Shown: positions 41,508 to 49,855, numbered from the stretch's first letter. The stretch: 64,000 bases of DNA from an uncultured Collinsella sp. (GCA_958427145.1 CAUAAZ010000005.1:1-64000), one strand, 5' to 3'. A program made the numbers and translations. Notes: generated by a model from the sequence alone, not told the origin.

Positions 41508-42092
41508 TTACAGCGCCAAAATCCCCAGATGCTCCAGCAAAATCTTGAGGCCGATGAGGACGAGCACGACGCCGCCCACGATGGTGGCGGGTTTTTCGTA
41601 GCGCGCGCCAAAGGTGTGGCCGATCGCTACGCCGGCGACGGAGAAGATAAACGTTGTGACGCCGATAAGCGATACAGCGGGAACGATGTCAACCGAGAGC
41701 GCCGCAAATGAGATGCCCACGGCCAGGGCGTCGATTGAGGTGGCGATGGCGAGGATCAGGTACTCGCCCAGGTCAATCTTTTCGGCATCCTTGCCGTCGC
41801 CTTCATCCTCGTCCTCGTTCTCGGTAAAGGCCTCCCACAGCATCTTGCCGCCGATGAAGGCGAGCAGGATAAAGGCGATCCAGTGGTCGATGGGTCCGAT
41901 GATGCCCATGAATTGACTGCCGAGCGCCCATCCGATTACGGGCATGCCGGCCTGAAAGCCGCCAAAGAACAGGCCGAGCACCATGGCGACCTTAAGGTTG
42001 ATCTTCTTCATGCCAAGGCCCTTGCAGATGGAAACGGCAAAGGCGTCCATCGAAAGGCCAACGGCGAGCAACACGAGCTCTGCGAGTCCCAT
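41508..42092 (-). CDS. mntP: Manganese efflux pump MntP
   Basis: Six-helix inner-membrane exporter of 194 residues that protects from Mn2+ excess. The two halves each carry the MntP acidic motif: LSMDAFAVSICKGL and TSIDALAVGISFAAL. An acidic cytosolic loop, ENEDEDEGDGKDAEK, sits between helices 3 and 4. The start at 42092 follows GAGGGAG. A frame starting at 42197 would run into the riboswitch. The yybP-ykoY element upstream supports the Mn2+ role. Confidence 0.94.
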   Translation of the reverse strand: MGLAELVLLAVGLSMDAFAVSICKGLGMKKINLKVAMVLGLFFGGFQAGMPVIGWALGSQFMGIIGPIDHWIAFILLAFIGGKMLWEAFTENEDEDEGDGKDAEKIDLGEYLILAIATSIDALAVGISFAALSVDIVPAVSLIGVTTFIFSVAGVAIGHTFGARYEKPATIVGGVVLVLIGLKILLEHLGILAL

Positions 42093-42133
42093 AGTCTGGC
42101 TCCCTCTCTGCGGGCGGGCCCGCGTGTACCTCT

Positions 42134-42283
42134 TGAGGGAGTAATAAAAAAGACCCGTGGCGTACGCGTTGCGCGCACAGCCACGAGTCTCGTTCATTAA
42201 GGCAAGCCAGGCCGCATCGGCCAGTGTGTTGACTTACCGCGCCACCGGAGGCGAATCCGGTCACGCGACTACTCCCTCATTTA
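42134..42283 (-). promoter_or_regulatory. yybP-ykoY manganese riboswitch with terminator
   Basis: Minus strand: the conserved GAGGGAGTAGT (42278-42268), then AGTCAACA (about 42234-42227) and AACGAGACTC (near 42194-42185) are yybP-ykoY signatures. The helix GACTCGTGGC/GCCACGGGTC followed by TTTTTT (42189-42146) is an intrinsic terminator. Its 5' strand overlaps the GAGACTC aptamer element, so Mn2+ binding should disrupt it and switch mntP on. TACTCCCTC (42142-42134) downstream is a perfect complement of the 5' GAGGGAGTA. Confidence 0.87.
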
Positions 42284-42438
42284 TGCGAATCCCGATGCTA
42301 CCACATGAACAGCTGATTTGGGTTGGGCTCTCAGCTGTGTTCGCTCATTCTGTAAGCATCGGATTTCGCAAGCGCCGCAGGGACAAACCGTGAGAAACTA
42401 TTTAGCGTTTATGGAGCGTATACGATGGGAGCGATGCC

Positions 42439-43506
42439 TTGGATAAGAACGAGCTGCAAAAGCGTATGGAACAGGCCATCCGCCTGACGGCACCTGGTCA
42501 GCCGATCCGCACCGCCCTCGACATGATCATCGCCGGTCACCTGGGCGCCCTTATCTGCGTCGGCGACACCGAAAACGTGCTCGCTGCCGGTAACGACGGC
42601 TTCCCGCTCAACATTTCGTTTACCTCGAACCGCCTGTTCGAGCTTTCCAAGATGGACGGCGCCATCGTTATCGATGGCGACCTCACCCAGATCCTGCGCG
42701 CCAACTTCCACCTCAATCCCGATCCCTCGCTTGCCACGAGTGAGACGGGCATGCGTCACCGTACTGCCGCTCGCATGTCGGTGCTCACCGACGCCATCGT
42801 GATCTCGGTTTCGGCTCGTCGCGCCGTCGTTAACGTGTACGTTCACGGCAAGAGCTACGAGATCCAGCCCGTCACCACCATCATGAGCTCGGTCAACCAG
42901 CTCGTCGCCACGCTTCAGACCACCCGTCAGTCGCTCGATCGCTCCCTGCTGCGCCTGACGGCCCTTGAGCTCGACGACTACGTTACGCTCGCCGACATCA
43001 CCGGCATCTTCTCGAGTTTCGAGATCATGCAACAGGCAAAGACCGAGCTTAAGGATTGCATCGTCAAGCTGGGCAACCAGGGCAAGCTCGTGCAGATGCA
43101 GCTCGAGCAGCTCGCGGGCTCCAGCATGGATACCGAATACGACTTGATGATCCGCGACTACGCAAGCGATTCCTCTGAGGCCAACGCCGAGAAGATCCGC
43201 GCCGAGCTGAGCCGCATGACGCCTAAGGACCTGTCCGACCCGCAGCACGTGGCGGCAGTTCTGGGCTATGACGACTTGGACGAGGACTCCGTCATGACGC
43301 CGCTGGGCCTGCGCACGCTTTCGCGCGTGTCCGTCGTGCGCGACGGCGTGGCCGAGAAGATCGTCGACGAGTACGGCTCGCTGCAGGAGCTCATGGACGA
43401 CATCAGCGAGGATCCGGAGCGCTTGGGCGACTTTGGCGTCAACAACCCTGCCATTCTTGCGGACTCGCTGTACCGCATGAAGGGCACCAAACAGGGGAAC
43501 GCATAA
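42439..43506 (+). CDS. disA: DNA integrity scanning protein DisA (diadenylate cyclase)
   Basis: Makes cyclic di-AMP and scans DNA for branched structures. The 355-residue protein has the DAC domain with KMDGAIVIDGD (DGA) and GMRHRTAARM (RHR), both intact. The HhH DNA-binding end is near residues 290-350. The only in-frame start is TTG at 42439, preceded by GGGAG; a stop lies in frame upstream at 42403. It heads disA-ispD-ispF-cysS-rlmB-yacP. The stop overlaps the ispD start by one base. Confidence 0.95.
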   Translation: MDKNELQKRMEQAIRLTAPGQPIRTALDMIIAGHLGALICVGDTENVLAAGNDGFPLNISFTSNRLFELSKMDGAIVIDGDLTQILRANFHLNPDPSLATSETGMRHRTAARMSVLTDAIVISVSARRAVVNVYVHGKSYEIQPVTTIMSSVNQLVATLQTTRQSLDRSLLRLTALELDDYVTLADITGIFSSFEIMQQAKTELKDCIVKLGNQGKLVQMQLEQLAGSSMDTEYDLMIRDYASDSSEANAEKIRAELSRMTPKDLSDPQHVAAVLGYDDLDEDSVMTPLGLRTLSRVSVVRDGVAEKIVDEYGSLQELMDDISEDPERLGDFGVNNPAILADSLYRMKGTKQGNA

Positions 43507-44234
43507 TGGCGCCCGTATGCGCCGTGGTCGTTGCCGGCGGCAGCGGCCAGCGCTTTGGAAATCCCGGCGGCAAGCAGCTCGTTAATGTGGCGGGCCGTCC
43601 GCTCATGAGCTGGTCCATCCGCGCGTTCGATCGTAGCGATAAGGTCGGCCATATCGTCGTGGTTTGCCCTGCCGAGCGCCGTGCCGAGATGCGCCGCCTG
43701 GCCATTGACCCGTTTGACTATGACACGCCCATCAGCTTTGCCGATGCCGGCGATACCCGTCAGGATTCCACCCGTGCCGGCGTGCATGCGGTTCCGGCGG
43801 GTTTCGAATATGTCGCCATCCACGACGGCGCTCGTCCGCTCATTACGACCGAGGCCATCGACCACGCTATCGACGTGCTCGTGAGCGACCGTGCCCTCGA
43901 CGGTGTCGTGTGCGGTCAGCCCGCGATCGACACGCTCAAGATCGTTGACGGCGATAATATCGTCGAGACGCCGCCGCGTGAACTCTACTGGGCAGCGCAG
44001 ACGCCGCAGATCTTTAGCGTCGATGCTATGAAGCGCGCCCACGCTGCAGCCATTGCCGAGGGCTTTATCGGTACCGATGATTCGTCGCTGGTCGAGCGCA
44101 TGGGTGGGCGCGTCCGCTGCGTCCAGAGCCCACGCGATAACCTTAAGGTGACGGTGCCCGAGGACCTGCGTCCCGTAACCGCGATTCTGCTTGGCCGCAT
44201 GGCCGAGGGAGAGGACCTTCCCCATGTTCAGTAA
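43506..44234 (+). CDS. ispD: 2-C-methyl-D-erythritol 4-phosphate cytidylyltransferase
   Basis: Third step of the MEP isoprenoid pathway: CTP + MEP to CDP-ME. The 242-residue protein opens with the nucleotide motif VVVAGGSGQRFGNPGGKQLV. IHDGARPLI and ELYWAAQTPQIF follow. Translation overlaps disA by one base (TAATG) and ispF by 11 bp. With ispF and ispE in the window, three pathway genes are present. Confidence 0.95.
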   Translation: MAPVCAVVVAGGSGQRFGNPGGKQLVNVAGRPLMSWSIRAFDRSDKVGHIVVVCPAERRAEMRRLAIDPFDYDTPISFADAGDTRQDSTRAGVHAVPAGFEYVAIHDGARPLITTEAIDHAIDVLVSDRALDGVVCGQPAIDTLKIVDGDNIVETPPRELYWAAQTPQIFSVDAMKRAHAAAIAEGFIGTDDSSLVERMGGRVRCVQSPRDNLKVTVPEDLRPVTAILLGRMAEGEDLPHVQ

Positions 44235-44718
44235 CCTGCGCATTGGCCATGGCTACGACGTTCACCGTCTGGTGGAGGGGCGTCGATGTATCATCGGCGG
44301 TGTCGACATTCCCTACGAGCGCGGCCTGCTGGGCCACTCGGATGCCGATGTGCTCGCGCACGCCTTGGCCGACGCCATTCTGGGCGCCTGCCGTGGGGGA
44401 GACATCGGCAAGCTATTCCCCGACACCGATCCCGCCTACGAGGGTGCCGATTCGATGGTGCTGCTTGCCCGCGTGATGGACTATGCGCGTGAGCTGGGCT
44501 TTGAGTTTGTCGATGCCGATTGCACCATTGCCTGTCAGCAACCCAAGATCACCCCGCACCGCGATGCCATGCGCGCCAACCTTGCCCATGCCTTGGGCGT
44601 TGACGTCGAAAACGTGGGCGTCGCCGCCACTACGACCGAAAAGCTCGGTTGGGAAGGCCAGGGCGAGGGAATCGGCGCCTGGGCCGTCTGCCTGCTACAG
44701 AAAACCGTTAAGGAGTAA
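44224..44718 (+). CDS. ispF: 2-C-methyl-D-erythritol 2,4-cyclodiphosphate synthase
   Basis: Trimeric Zn enzyme of 164 residues forming MEcPP. It has RIGHGYDVHRLVEG (metal-binding Asp/His), LLGHSDADVLAHALADA, and the ending AATTTEKLGWEGQGEGIGAWA. The start at 44224 gives MFSNLRIGHGYD, the family beginning; GGGAGAGGA lies 8-16 bp before it. It overlaps ispD in another frame, so the two proteins are separate. Confidence 0.95.
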   Translation: MFSNLRIGHGYDVHRLVEGRRCIIGGVDIPYERGLLGHSDADVLAHALADAILGACRGGDIGKLFPDTDPAYEGADSMVLLARVMDYARELGFEFVDADCTIACQQPKITPHRDAMRANLAHALGVDVENVGVAATTTEKLGWEGQGEGIGAWAVCLLQKTVKE

Positions 44719-44721
44719 CGA

Positions 44722-46188
44722 ATGCGTATCTACAACAGCGCTACCCATAAAAAGGAAGAGTTCCAGCCCATCGAGTCCGGCAAGGTCCGCATGTACGTGT
44801 GCGGCCCCACGGTCTACGACAACATCCACATCGGCAACGCCCGTACGTTCATCAGCTTTGACGTGATTCGCCGCTGGCTCATCGCGAGCGGTTACGAGGT
44901 CACGTTCGCCCAGAACCTCACCGATGTCGACGACAAGATCATCAAGCGCGCCAACGAGCAGGGCCGTACGGCCGCCGAGGTCGCGACGGAGTTCTCCGAC
45001 AAGTTCATCGGCGTCATGCGCGCCGCCAACGTGCTCGATCCCGATGTGCGCCCCCGCGCCACCAAGGAGATCGGCCCCATGATCGCCATGATCAAGACGC
45101 TTATCGAGCAGGGCCACGCTTACGCAGCCGATAACGGCGATGTGTACTTTGCCGTGCGCAGCGATCCCAGCTATGGTCAGGTCTCGGGCCGCAACATCGA
45201 CGACCTTATGGTTGGCGCACGCATCGAGGAGAACGAGGACAAGAACGACCCGCTCGACTTTGCCCTGTGGAAGGCCGCCAAGCCCGGCGAGCCCAGCTGG
45301 CCGAGCCCCTGGGGCGAGGGCCGTCCCGGTTGGCACACCGAGTGCGCCGCCATGGTGCATCGCTACCTGGGCACTCCGATCGACATCCACGGCGGCGGCT
45401 CCGACCTTGCCTTCCCGCATCACGAGAACGAGTGCGCTCAGGCCACCTGCGCCTGGCACCAGGGCTTCTCCAACACCTGGATGCACACGGGCATGCTGCT
45501 GGTAGACGGCGAGAAGATGTCCAAGTCGCTCGGCAACTTCTTTACGCTGGCCGAGGTCCTCGAGCAGCACTCCGCTGCCGCCCTGCGCCTGCTGATGCTG
45601 CAGACGAGCTATCGCTCGCCGCTCGACTTTTCTTGGGAGCGCCTGGAGGGTGCCGAGAACTCGCTCATGCGTATCGCCGGTACGGTCGAGAACCTGCGCT
45701 GGGCCGCGAACCATGCGACGGCCGATGCCGATGAGGCAGCATCCGAGGCGTTTGCCGCCAAGGCCGCCGAGACCCGTGCCACCTTTAAGGAGTGCATGGA
45801 CGACGACTTTAACACCGCCGGTGCCATGGGTGCTGTCTTTGGCTTTGTTACCGAGTGCAACCAGTACCTGGAGCAGGCGGGCGATGCTGCCGACAAGGCC
45901 GCAGTCCTGGCTGCCGCCGATACGCTGGCCGAGCTGCTCGATACGTTTGGCGTTGAGCTTCCCGAGCCCAAGGTCGAGCTGCCGCTGGGTCTGCTGGGCG
46001 TTGCCGCCGGTCTGGTCGCCTACACGGGCGACGACGTGGACGAGGCTGCTGCCAAGATTCTCGAGGCCCGCGCCGAGGCCCGTGCCGCCAAGAACTGGGA
46101 TCTGGCCGACGCCATCCGCGACCAGCTCAAGGACCTGGGCCTCACCATTGAGGATACGGCCGCGGGCACTCGTATTAAGAGTCTCTAG
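44722..46188 (+). CDS. cysS: Cysteinyl-tRNA synthetase
   Basis: Class-I synthetase of 488 residues. The HIGH-like signature is VYDNIHIGNART and the KMSKS-like loop is GEKMSKSLGN. The zinc ligands are expected in MYVCGPTVYD and in the WHTECAAM and HENECAQ blocks. The ending DQLKDLGLTIEDTAAGTRIK is typical. It starts 3 bp after ispF, with TTAAGGAG. Full length. Confidence 0.96.
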   Translation: MRIYNSATHKKEEFQPIESGKVRMYVCGPTVYDNIHIGNARTFISFDVIRRWLIASGYEVTFAQNLTDVDDKIIKRANEQGRTAAEVATEFSDKFIGVMRAANVLDPDVRPRATKEIGPMIAMIKTLIEQGHAYAADNGDVYFAVRSDPSYGQVSGRNIDDLMVGARIEENEDKNDPLDFALWKAAKPGEPSWPSPWGEGRPGWHTECAAMVHRYLGTPIDIHGGGSDLAFPHHENECAQATCAWHQGFSNTWMHTGMLLVDGEKMSKSLGNFFTLAEVLEQHSAAALRLLMLQTSYRSPLDFSWERLEGAENSLMRIAGTVENLRWAANHATADADEAASEAFAAKAAETRATFKECMDDDFNTAGAMGAVFGFVTECNQYLEQAGDAADKAAVLAAADTLAELLDTFGVELPEPKVELPLGLLGVAAGLVAYTGDDVDEAAAKILEARAEARAAKNWDLADAIRDQLKDLGLTIEDTAAGTRIKSL

Positions 46189-46331
46189 TATTTGTCGACC
46201 GTTCGAGGTGCGGCAGATTGCCTTGAAAGAGGAGGGCATAGACCTGGTGGTCATGCCCGACGATTGAAAGGCAAGGTGCCGTGGCTCGGACGGTCGATTC
46301 TTGTTCGTTATCTATTTAAGGAGGTCACTTT
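46189..46331 (+). other. cysS-rlmB spacer with a possible gene remnant
   Basis: The 143-bp spacer contains an open frame ending at 46267 whose last residues read EEGIDLVVMPDD. It has no start codon or ribosome site and is too short to be a gene. It could be the remnant of a deleted C terminus. In Bacillus a small RNase III gene (mrnC) sits between cysS and rlmB, but nothing here resembles it. Confidence 0.3.
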
Positions 46332-47246
46332 ATGGCCGACAATCGCAAGCGTGCGCCTCGTGGCGGCAAGCAGGCCGCTTCTGGCTCGCGTCCGATTCGC
46401 CGCAATGACCGCGCTGCCGCTCCCAAGGGCCAGCGTGATCGCACTCAGGCCGCACGTCCGCAGCGCGATCGCAACCGCGACGCTGTCCAGGCTCCCAAGG
46501 GCGAGTTTATCGAAGGTCGTCGTGCTGCCGCCGAGGCGCTACGCACTGGTTTTCCCATCAAGTGCGCGCTCATTGCCGAGGGCGGGGAGCGCGATGCCGC
46601 CTTGTCGCGCCTGGTCGACGACCTCAACGCCGCGGGTGTCCGCATTAAGTATGTGCCGCGCGCGCAGCTCGACGCGCTGTCGAGCCATGGCGCCCACCAG
46701 GGCATCGCGCTCGAGGTTGGCAACTTCCCCTATGCCGATGTCGCCGATATTCTCGACCGCGCAGGCGAGGGCCCGGCACTTGTCGTGGTGCTCGACCACG
46801 TGACTGACGACGGCAACTTTGGCGCCATCGTGCGCTCCGCCGAGGTTGTGGGCGCGGCCGGCGTCATCATCGCCAACAAGCGTGCCGCCGGCGTGACCGT
46901 GGGCAGCTACAAGACTTCAGCCGGCGCCGTCATGCATCTGCCTATCGCGCAGGTGCCCAACATCGCCCGTGCGCTCGATGACCTCAAGGCCGCTGGCTTT
47001 TGGGTGGGCGGTGCCTCTGAGCACGCCGAAGGCAGTTGCTGGGATGCTCCCTTCGAGGGTCGCGTGGCGCTCGTCATGGGCTCCGAGGGCGACGGCATCT
47101 CGCGTCTAGTGCTCGAGAAATGCGACTTTTTGACCAAGCTTCCCCAGCGCGGCATGACCGAGAGCCTCAATGTTGCCCAGGCGACTACGGCCCTCTGCTT
47201 TGAGTGGCTGCGCCGCAACGCCGGCGAGCTCATGGGGGAGGAGTAG
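46332..47246 (+). CDS. rlmB: 23S rRNA (guanosine-2'-O-)-methyltransferase RlmB (SpoU family)
   Basis: SAM-dependent knotted methyltransferase of 304 residues. A basic unstructured N terminus (about 60 residues, Arg/Lys/Gln rich) precedes the substrate-binding part GEFIEGRRAAAEALRTG. The SPOUT core has LDHVTDDGNFGAIVRSAE and the knot motif ALVMGSEGDGIS. GNIEs-type ending: GMTESLNVAQATTALCFEW. AAGGAGG precedes the ATG. yacP follows 3 bp later. Confidence 0.92.
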   Translation: MADNRKRAPRGGKQAASGSRPIRRNDRAAAPKGQRDRTQAARPQRDRNRDAVQAPKGEFIEGRRAAAEALRTGFPIKCALIAEGGERDAALSRLVDDLNAAGVRIKYVPRAQLDALSSHGAHQGIALEVGNFPYADVADILDRAGEGPALVVVLDHVTDDGNFGAIVRSAEVVGAAGVIIANKRAAGVTVGSYKTSAGAVMHLPIAQVPNIARALDDLKAAGFWVGGASEHAEGSCWDAPFEGRVALVMGSEGDGISRLVLEKCDFLTKLPQRGMTESLNVAQATTALCFEWLRRNAGELMGEE

Positions 47247-47249
47247 CGC

Positions 47250-47927
47250 ATGTCCAAGAAGAACCGTGCCAAGTCCAAGGCCAAGCGCTTTGGCGAGGGC
47301 TCGGCCAAGCCGATTGTTTCGGCCGCGACCTACGGCGTGGGCGGCAATGCGTTTGCGCAGGCTATCGCCGACCCAGTCTCGACGGTGCACTCCAACAAGC
47401 CCGAGCTGCTGGTGGTCGACGGTTACAACGTGATCCACTGCACGCCGCGCTACGAAAAGCTCGTCTACGACCATTCCGACGATCCGTATTCCAGCGACGT
47501 TCACGATATGGCGCGCACCGCTCTCATCAACGACGTTGCCGCGTTTGCCCAGGGCCGCTACGAGGCCGTGATCGTGTTCGACGGCGCGGGCAATATCTCC
47601 AACGAGCGCCCCAACCTGCCGGCCCGCGGCGTGCGCATCGAGTTTTCGCCGACGGGCGTCTCTGCCGATACCGTGGTGCAGAAGCTCTGCATCGAGGCAC
47701 GTGAGGAAGGCCGCGCGTGCTCCGTGGTATCGAGCGACGGCACGATCCAGGCCGTCGTCATGGGTAAGGGCGTCACGCGCATCTCGAGCCGTATGCTGGT
47801 GGACGAGATCAAACAGATCGATAACGACGTTCACGAGGCAGAGGAAGCTCCGCAGATCAAGATGACTCTGGGCAGTCGCCTGAGCCCCGATGCTCTGGCC
47901 AAGCTCAAGGCCCTGCGCGGGAGGTAG
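47250..47927 (+). CDS. yacP: YacP-like NYN-domain ribonuclease (Rae1 family)
   Basis: A 225-residue protein with a basic N-terminal tail and a PIN/NYN nuclease fold. The catalytic-site acids are in ELLVVDGYNVIH, VIVFDGAGN and VVSSDGTIQAV. Bacillus YacP/Rae1 cleaves mRNA on the ribosome; the same function is likely but not shown. It directly follows rlmB, as in Bacillus. A hairpin lies after the stop, convergent with the HipA-like gene. Confidence 0.85.
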   Translation: MSKKNRAKSKAKRFGEGSAKPIVSAATYGVGGNAFAQAIADPVSTVHSNKPELLVVDGYNVIHCTPRYEKLVYDHSDDPYSSDVHDMARTALINDVAAFAQGRYEAVIVFDGAGNISNERPNLPARGVRIEFSPTGVSADTVVQKLCIEAREEGRACSVVSSDGTIQAVVMGKGVTRISSRMLVDEIKQIDNDVHEAEEAPQIKMTLGSRLSPDALAKLKALRGR

Positions 47928-47931
47928 GGAA

Positions 47932-47959
47932 GTTGGCGGGGCAATGCTGCCTCGCTAAC
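47932..47959. terminator. Hairpin between convergent genes
   Basis: GTTGGCG/CGCTAAC with extra pairing in the loop (GG/CC), overlapping the stop of the HipA-like gene. It probably terminates yacP transcription. Confidence 0.5.
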
Positions 47960-49295
47960 TCCATTCAGCGATGTCGATCATTCTTTCGAGGCGCCACGTT
48001 AGCGCCTCTTTTAGATATGGCAGCCTTGCCGTGAGCGCGTCGTTTCTGGAAAGAATCTCGATTGCCTCGTCAACGAAGCCTTCGAGTTTGTCGCCGTCAA
48101 ACCAGCCCATGTCCTCGACGAGCAACATTTGTTTGGCGGGGCTTGAATGAAATTGTGCGCTGGTAAAACTGTGCTCTCCCGCCCTAAGCTCCTCTAGTGA
48201 TATGTTGCACCAGAGCGATGAGCCCGAATCGAAGATGGGGGCAGGTCTGCAGGCTTGCGTATTTACGTTTCGCACAAGGCCAAAGTTACGCCAATGGCGG
48301 TCATAGTTGGCGATGATGTCGTCACATACGATCATGCGGTCAAGGGCATCCTTGACGCCTGTCACCCCGAGTTCCTCGCAGTTTGCTACGTATCGCTCGT
48401 AGTCGGTTAGCCGTTCATCTGCGTTTGCGTGCTGGTTTACATAGAACGCAGGGACATACTCTTCTTCATCAGTTAAGAAGACATCGCATATGCTCAGGGC
48501 AGAAGTGCCCGTGCCCTCGAGCGAGTAAGGTACATAATCGCAGGCGTTTAGGATGCGACGGTGGAGCGCGGTCGCCACCAGCTCGTTATAAGGTTCCTGG
48601 TTCAGGTGCGCTCCTGCCTTATGCAGAATTCGACGCTCGCCCTCGCACGTCCAGTACTTTTGAAGATTGCCGTCCGAGGTGTTATCGGGCTTTGCGGCAG
48701 CCGCTTTTCCCTCTGGGGCAAAGGGCGCAATGGACAGTGAGACGTCATCAAAGGCGTTATTGAAGAAGTTAATATCTTCCCACGCGAGACCGGAACCTTG
48801 GGGCCTAATCCAATACTGGTCGGATAGGGAGAGGCCGAGATTTCGCTGGACGAGTTCATCGGGAACATCGACTGCGGCTTCTGCAAGCAGGGAGGCTAGC
48901 CCAATGCGTGCGAGCGGGATACCGCGGCCGCGCCACCAGATGCGGAAGGAGTCGAGCGATATGGGGCTATTAGGGCCAAATACTCCAATAGGGGCGTGGG
49001 CGTAATCGATGTCGGCACCGATGTGGGTAAAGTCTTTTCGCGATGTGCTGTAGACCAGCTGAGCGACCTCGTACGTGCGGTTCATGAGGGTGAACGCGAT
49101 CTCGCTCTTACCGTGGCCGCGGCGGGGACGTCCCCCCGTTTTGGTCACGGAGCGGAGTCGCGTGTCGACGCTGTCTTTGTCGATGAGCCATACACCAGAA
49201 GCCTTGCGGGCGGTCAGCGCGCCGTTCTTAATGAGCTCCTGCACCCTGCGCGGGGTGATGCCGAGCAGCTCGGCGGCTTCCTTGGTAGTAAGCAT
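47955..49295 (-). CDS. HipA-like kinase with N-terminal excisionase-type HTH
   Basis: A 446-residue protein that joins a DNA-binding HTH (residues 1-50, MLTTKEAAELLGITPRRVQE) to a HipA_C/PI3K-like kinase domain. The kinase has the catalytic loop DDIIANYDRHWRNFG, the Mg-binding piece APIFDSGSSLW and a possible ATP lysine in RRILHKAGAHL. A basic linker (KTGGRPRRGHGKS) joins the parts. No separate antitoxin gene is adjacent. The start at 49295 follows GAAGGG and is the family-like beginning; the longer frame from 49337 overlaps the operator. Its promoter lies between two perfect palindromic sites, so self-repression is plausible. Confidence 0.78.
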   Translation of the reverse strand: MLTTKEAAELLGITPRRVQELIKNGALTARKASGVWLIDKDSVDTRLRSVTKTGGRPRRGHGKSEIAFTLMNRTYEVAQLVYSTSRKDFTHIGADIDYAHAPIGVFGPNSPISLDSFRIWWRGRGIPLARIGLASLLAEAAVDVPDELVQRNLGLSLSDQYWIRPQGSGLAWEDINFFNNAFDDVSLSIAPFAPEGKAAAAKPDNTSDGNLQKYWTCEGERRILHKAGAHLNQEPYNELVATALHRRILNACDYVPYSLEGTGTSALSICDVFLTDEEEYVPAFYVNQHANADERLTDYERYVANCEELGVTGVKDALDRMIVCDDIIANYDRHWRNFGLVRNVNTQACRPAPIFDSGSSLWCNISLEELRAGEHSFTSAQFHSSPAKQMLLVEDMGWFDGDKLEGFVDEAIEILSRNDALTARLPYLKEALTWRLERMIDIAEWS

Positions 49296-49305
49296 CGCGA
49301 AACCC

Positions 49306-49366
49306 TTCGTTAGAACGAATAGTTTTATATATAGCAATTGTAATTAAAACTATTCGTTCTAACGAA
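49306..49366. promoter_or_regulatory. Perfect 21-bp inverted operator around the HipA-like promoter
   Basis: Arms 49306-49326 and 49346-49366 are perfect complements. Each arm contains the self-palindrome TTCGTT-N2-AACGAA. The 19-nt spacer holds, on the minus strand, TTGCTATATAT, an extended -10. A bound regulator on both arms would cover the promoter. Confidence 0.88.
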
Positions 49367-49519
49367 TGGTTTTGAGATTGAGGGCGAACCGACAGAAATG
49401 AACGGGCCTGGTACCTGTTGTTGCTGGATTTTACATATTTGTATAACGCCGTGTGGCCTGTTGCGCCCCGTCCGTAATTCCTTTATTCTTAACAGGCTTC
49501 GCGCGAAAGCGCCAAGTGT

Positions 49520-49594
49520 GCCAGTGTGGCGCAACGGTAGCGCAACTGATTTGTAATCAGTGGGTTGCAGGTTCGATTCCTGTCACTGGCTCCA
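49520..49594 (+). tRNA. tRNA-Thr (anticodon TGT)
   Basis: Acceptor GCCAGTG/CACTGGC, anticodon stem ACTGA/TCAGT with loop TTTGTAA, T-arm with TTCGATT. Encoded T-CCA end. Confidence 0.94.
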
Positions 49595-49603
49595 TGAGAG
49601 TTT

Positions 49604-49638
49604 CGGGCTCTGTTCCCTTGTGGGACAGGGCCCGTTTC
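49604..49638 (+). terminator. tRNA-Thr terminator
   Basis: CGGGCTCTGTTCCC/GGGACAGGGCCCG stem (one G-T pair, one bulge) followed by TTTC. Confidence 0.78.
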
Positions 49639-49688
49639 TATTTATGTCGATAAGTCAGCGGGTTTGGCACCGGCCAAGCTTCAGATTT

Positions 49689-49745
49689 GTCTCGATCTGT
49701 AACACGAAGGGGCGGAAAACCGTTCGTACTGTTACAGAATGAGAC
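49689..49745. repeat. 57-nt hairpin repeat, unit 1
   Basis: Outer arms GTCTCGATCTGTAACA and TGTTACAGAATGAGAC (one mismatch, one G-T) enclose AGGGG, a small CGG/CCG inner stem and an AAAA loop. Its layout and length match unit 2. Confidence 0.75.
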
Positions 49746-49768
49746 GTAAGCTGAGGTCTCTGCGTAAT

Positions 49769-49825
49769 ATCTCAACCTGTAACAGATAGGGGAGAAAATG
49801 TTCTCTATATGTTACAGATCGAGAC
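49769..49825. repeat. 57-nt hairpin repeat, unit 2
   Basis: Outer arms ATCTCAACCTGTAACA and TGTTACAGATCGAGAC. The AGGGG and GAAAA landmarks are at the same offsets as in unit 1. The inner stem uses different bases (ATAG/CTAT), so the inner pairing is kept while sequence changes. Confidence 0.75.
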
Positions 49826-49855
49826 AAAAGCCGTGTCGAGCTCGGTTGCCCCCCT

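Noticed and set aside
39633..41711. Plus-strand frames across the hipBA region
   Set aside because: They are shadows of the minus-strand hipA/hipB genes, whose motifs and operator are clear.
49689..49825. Repeats considered as a CRISPR array
   Set aside because: Only two units, each an imperfect self-complementary 57-mer, with one short gap and no cas genes.
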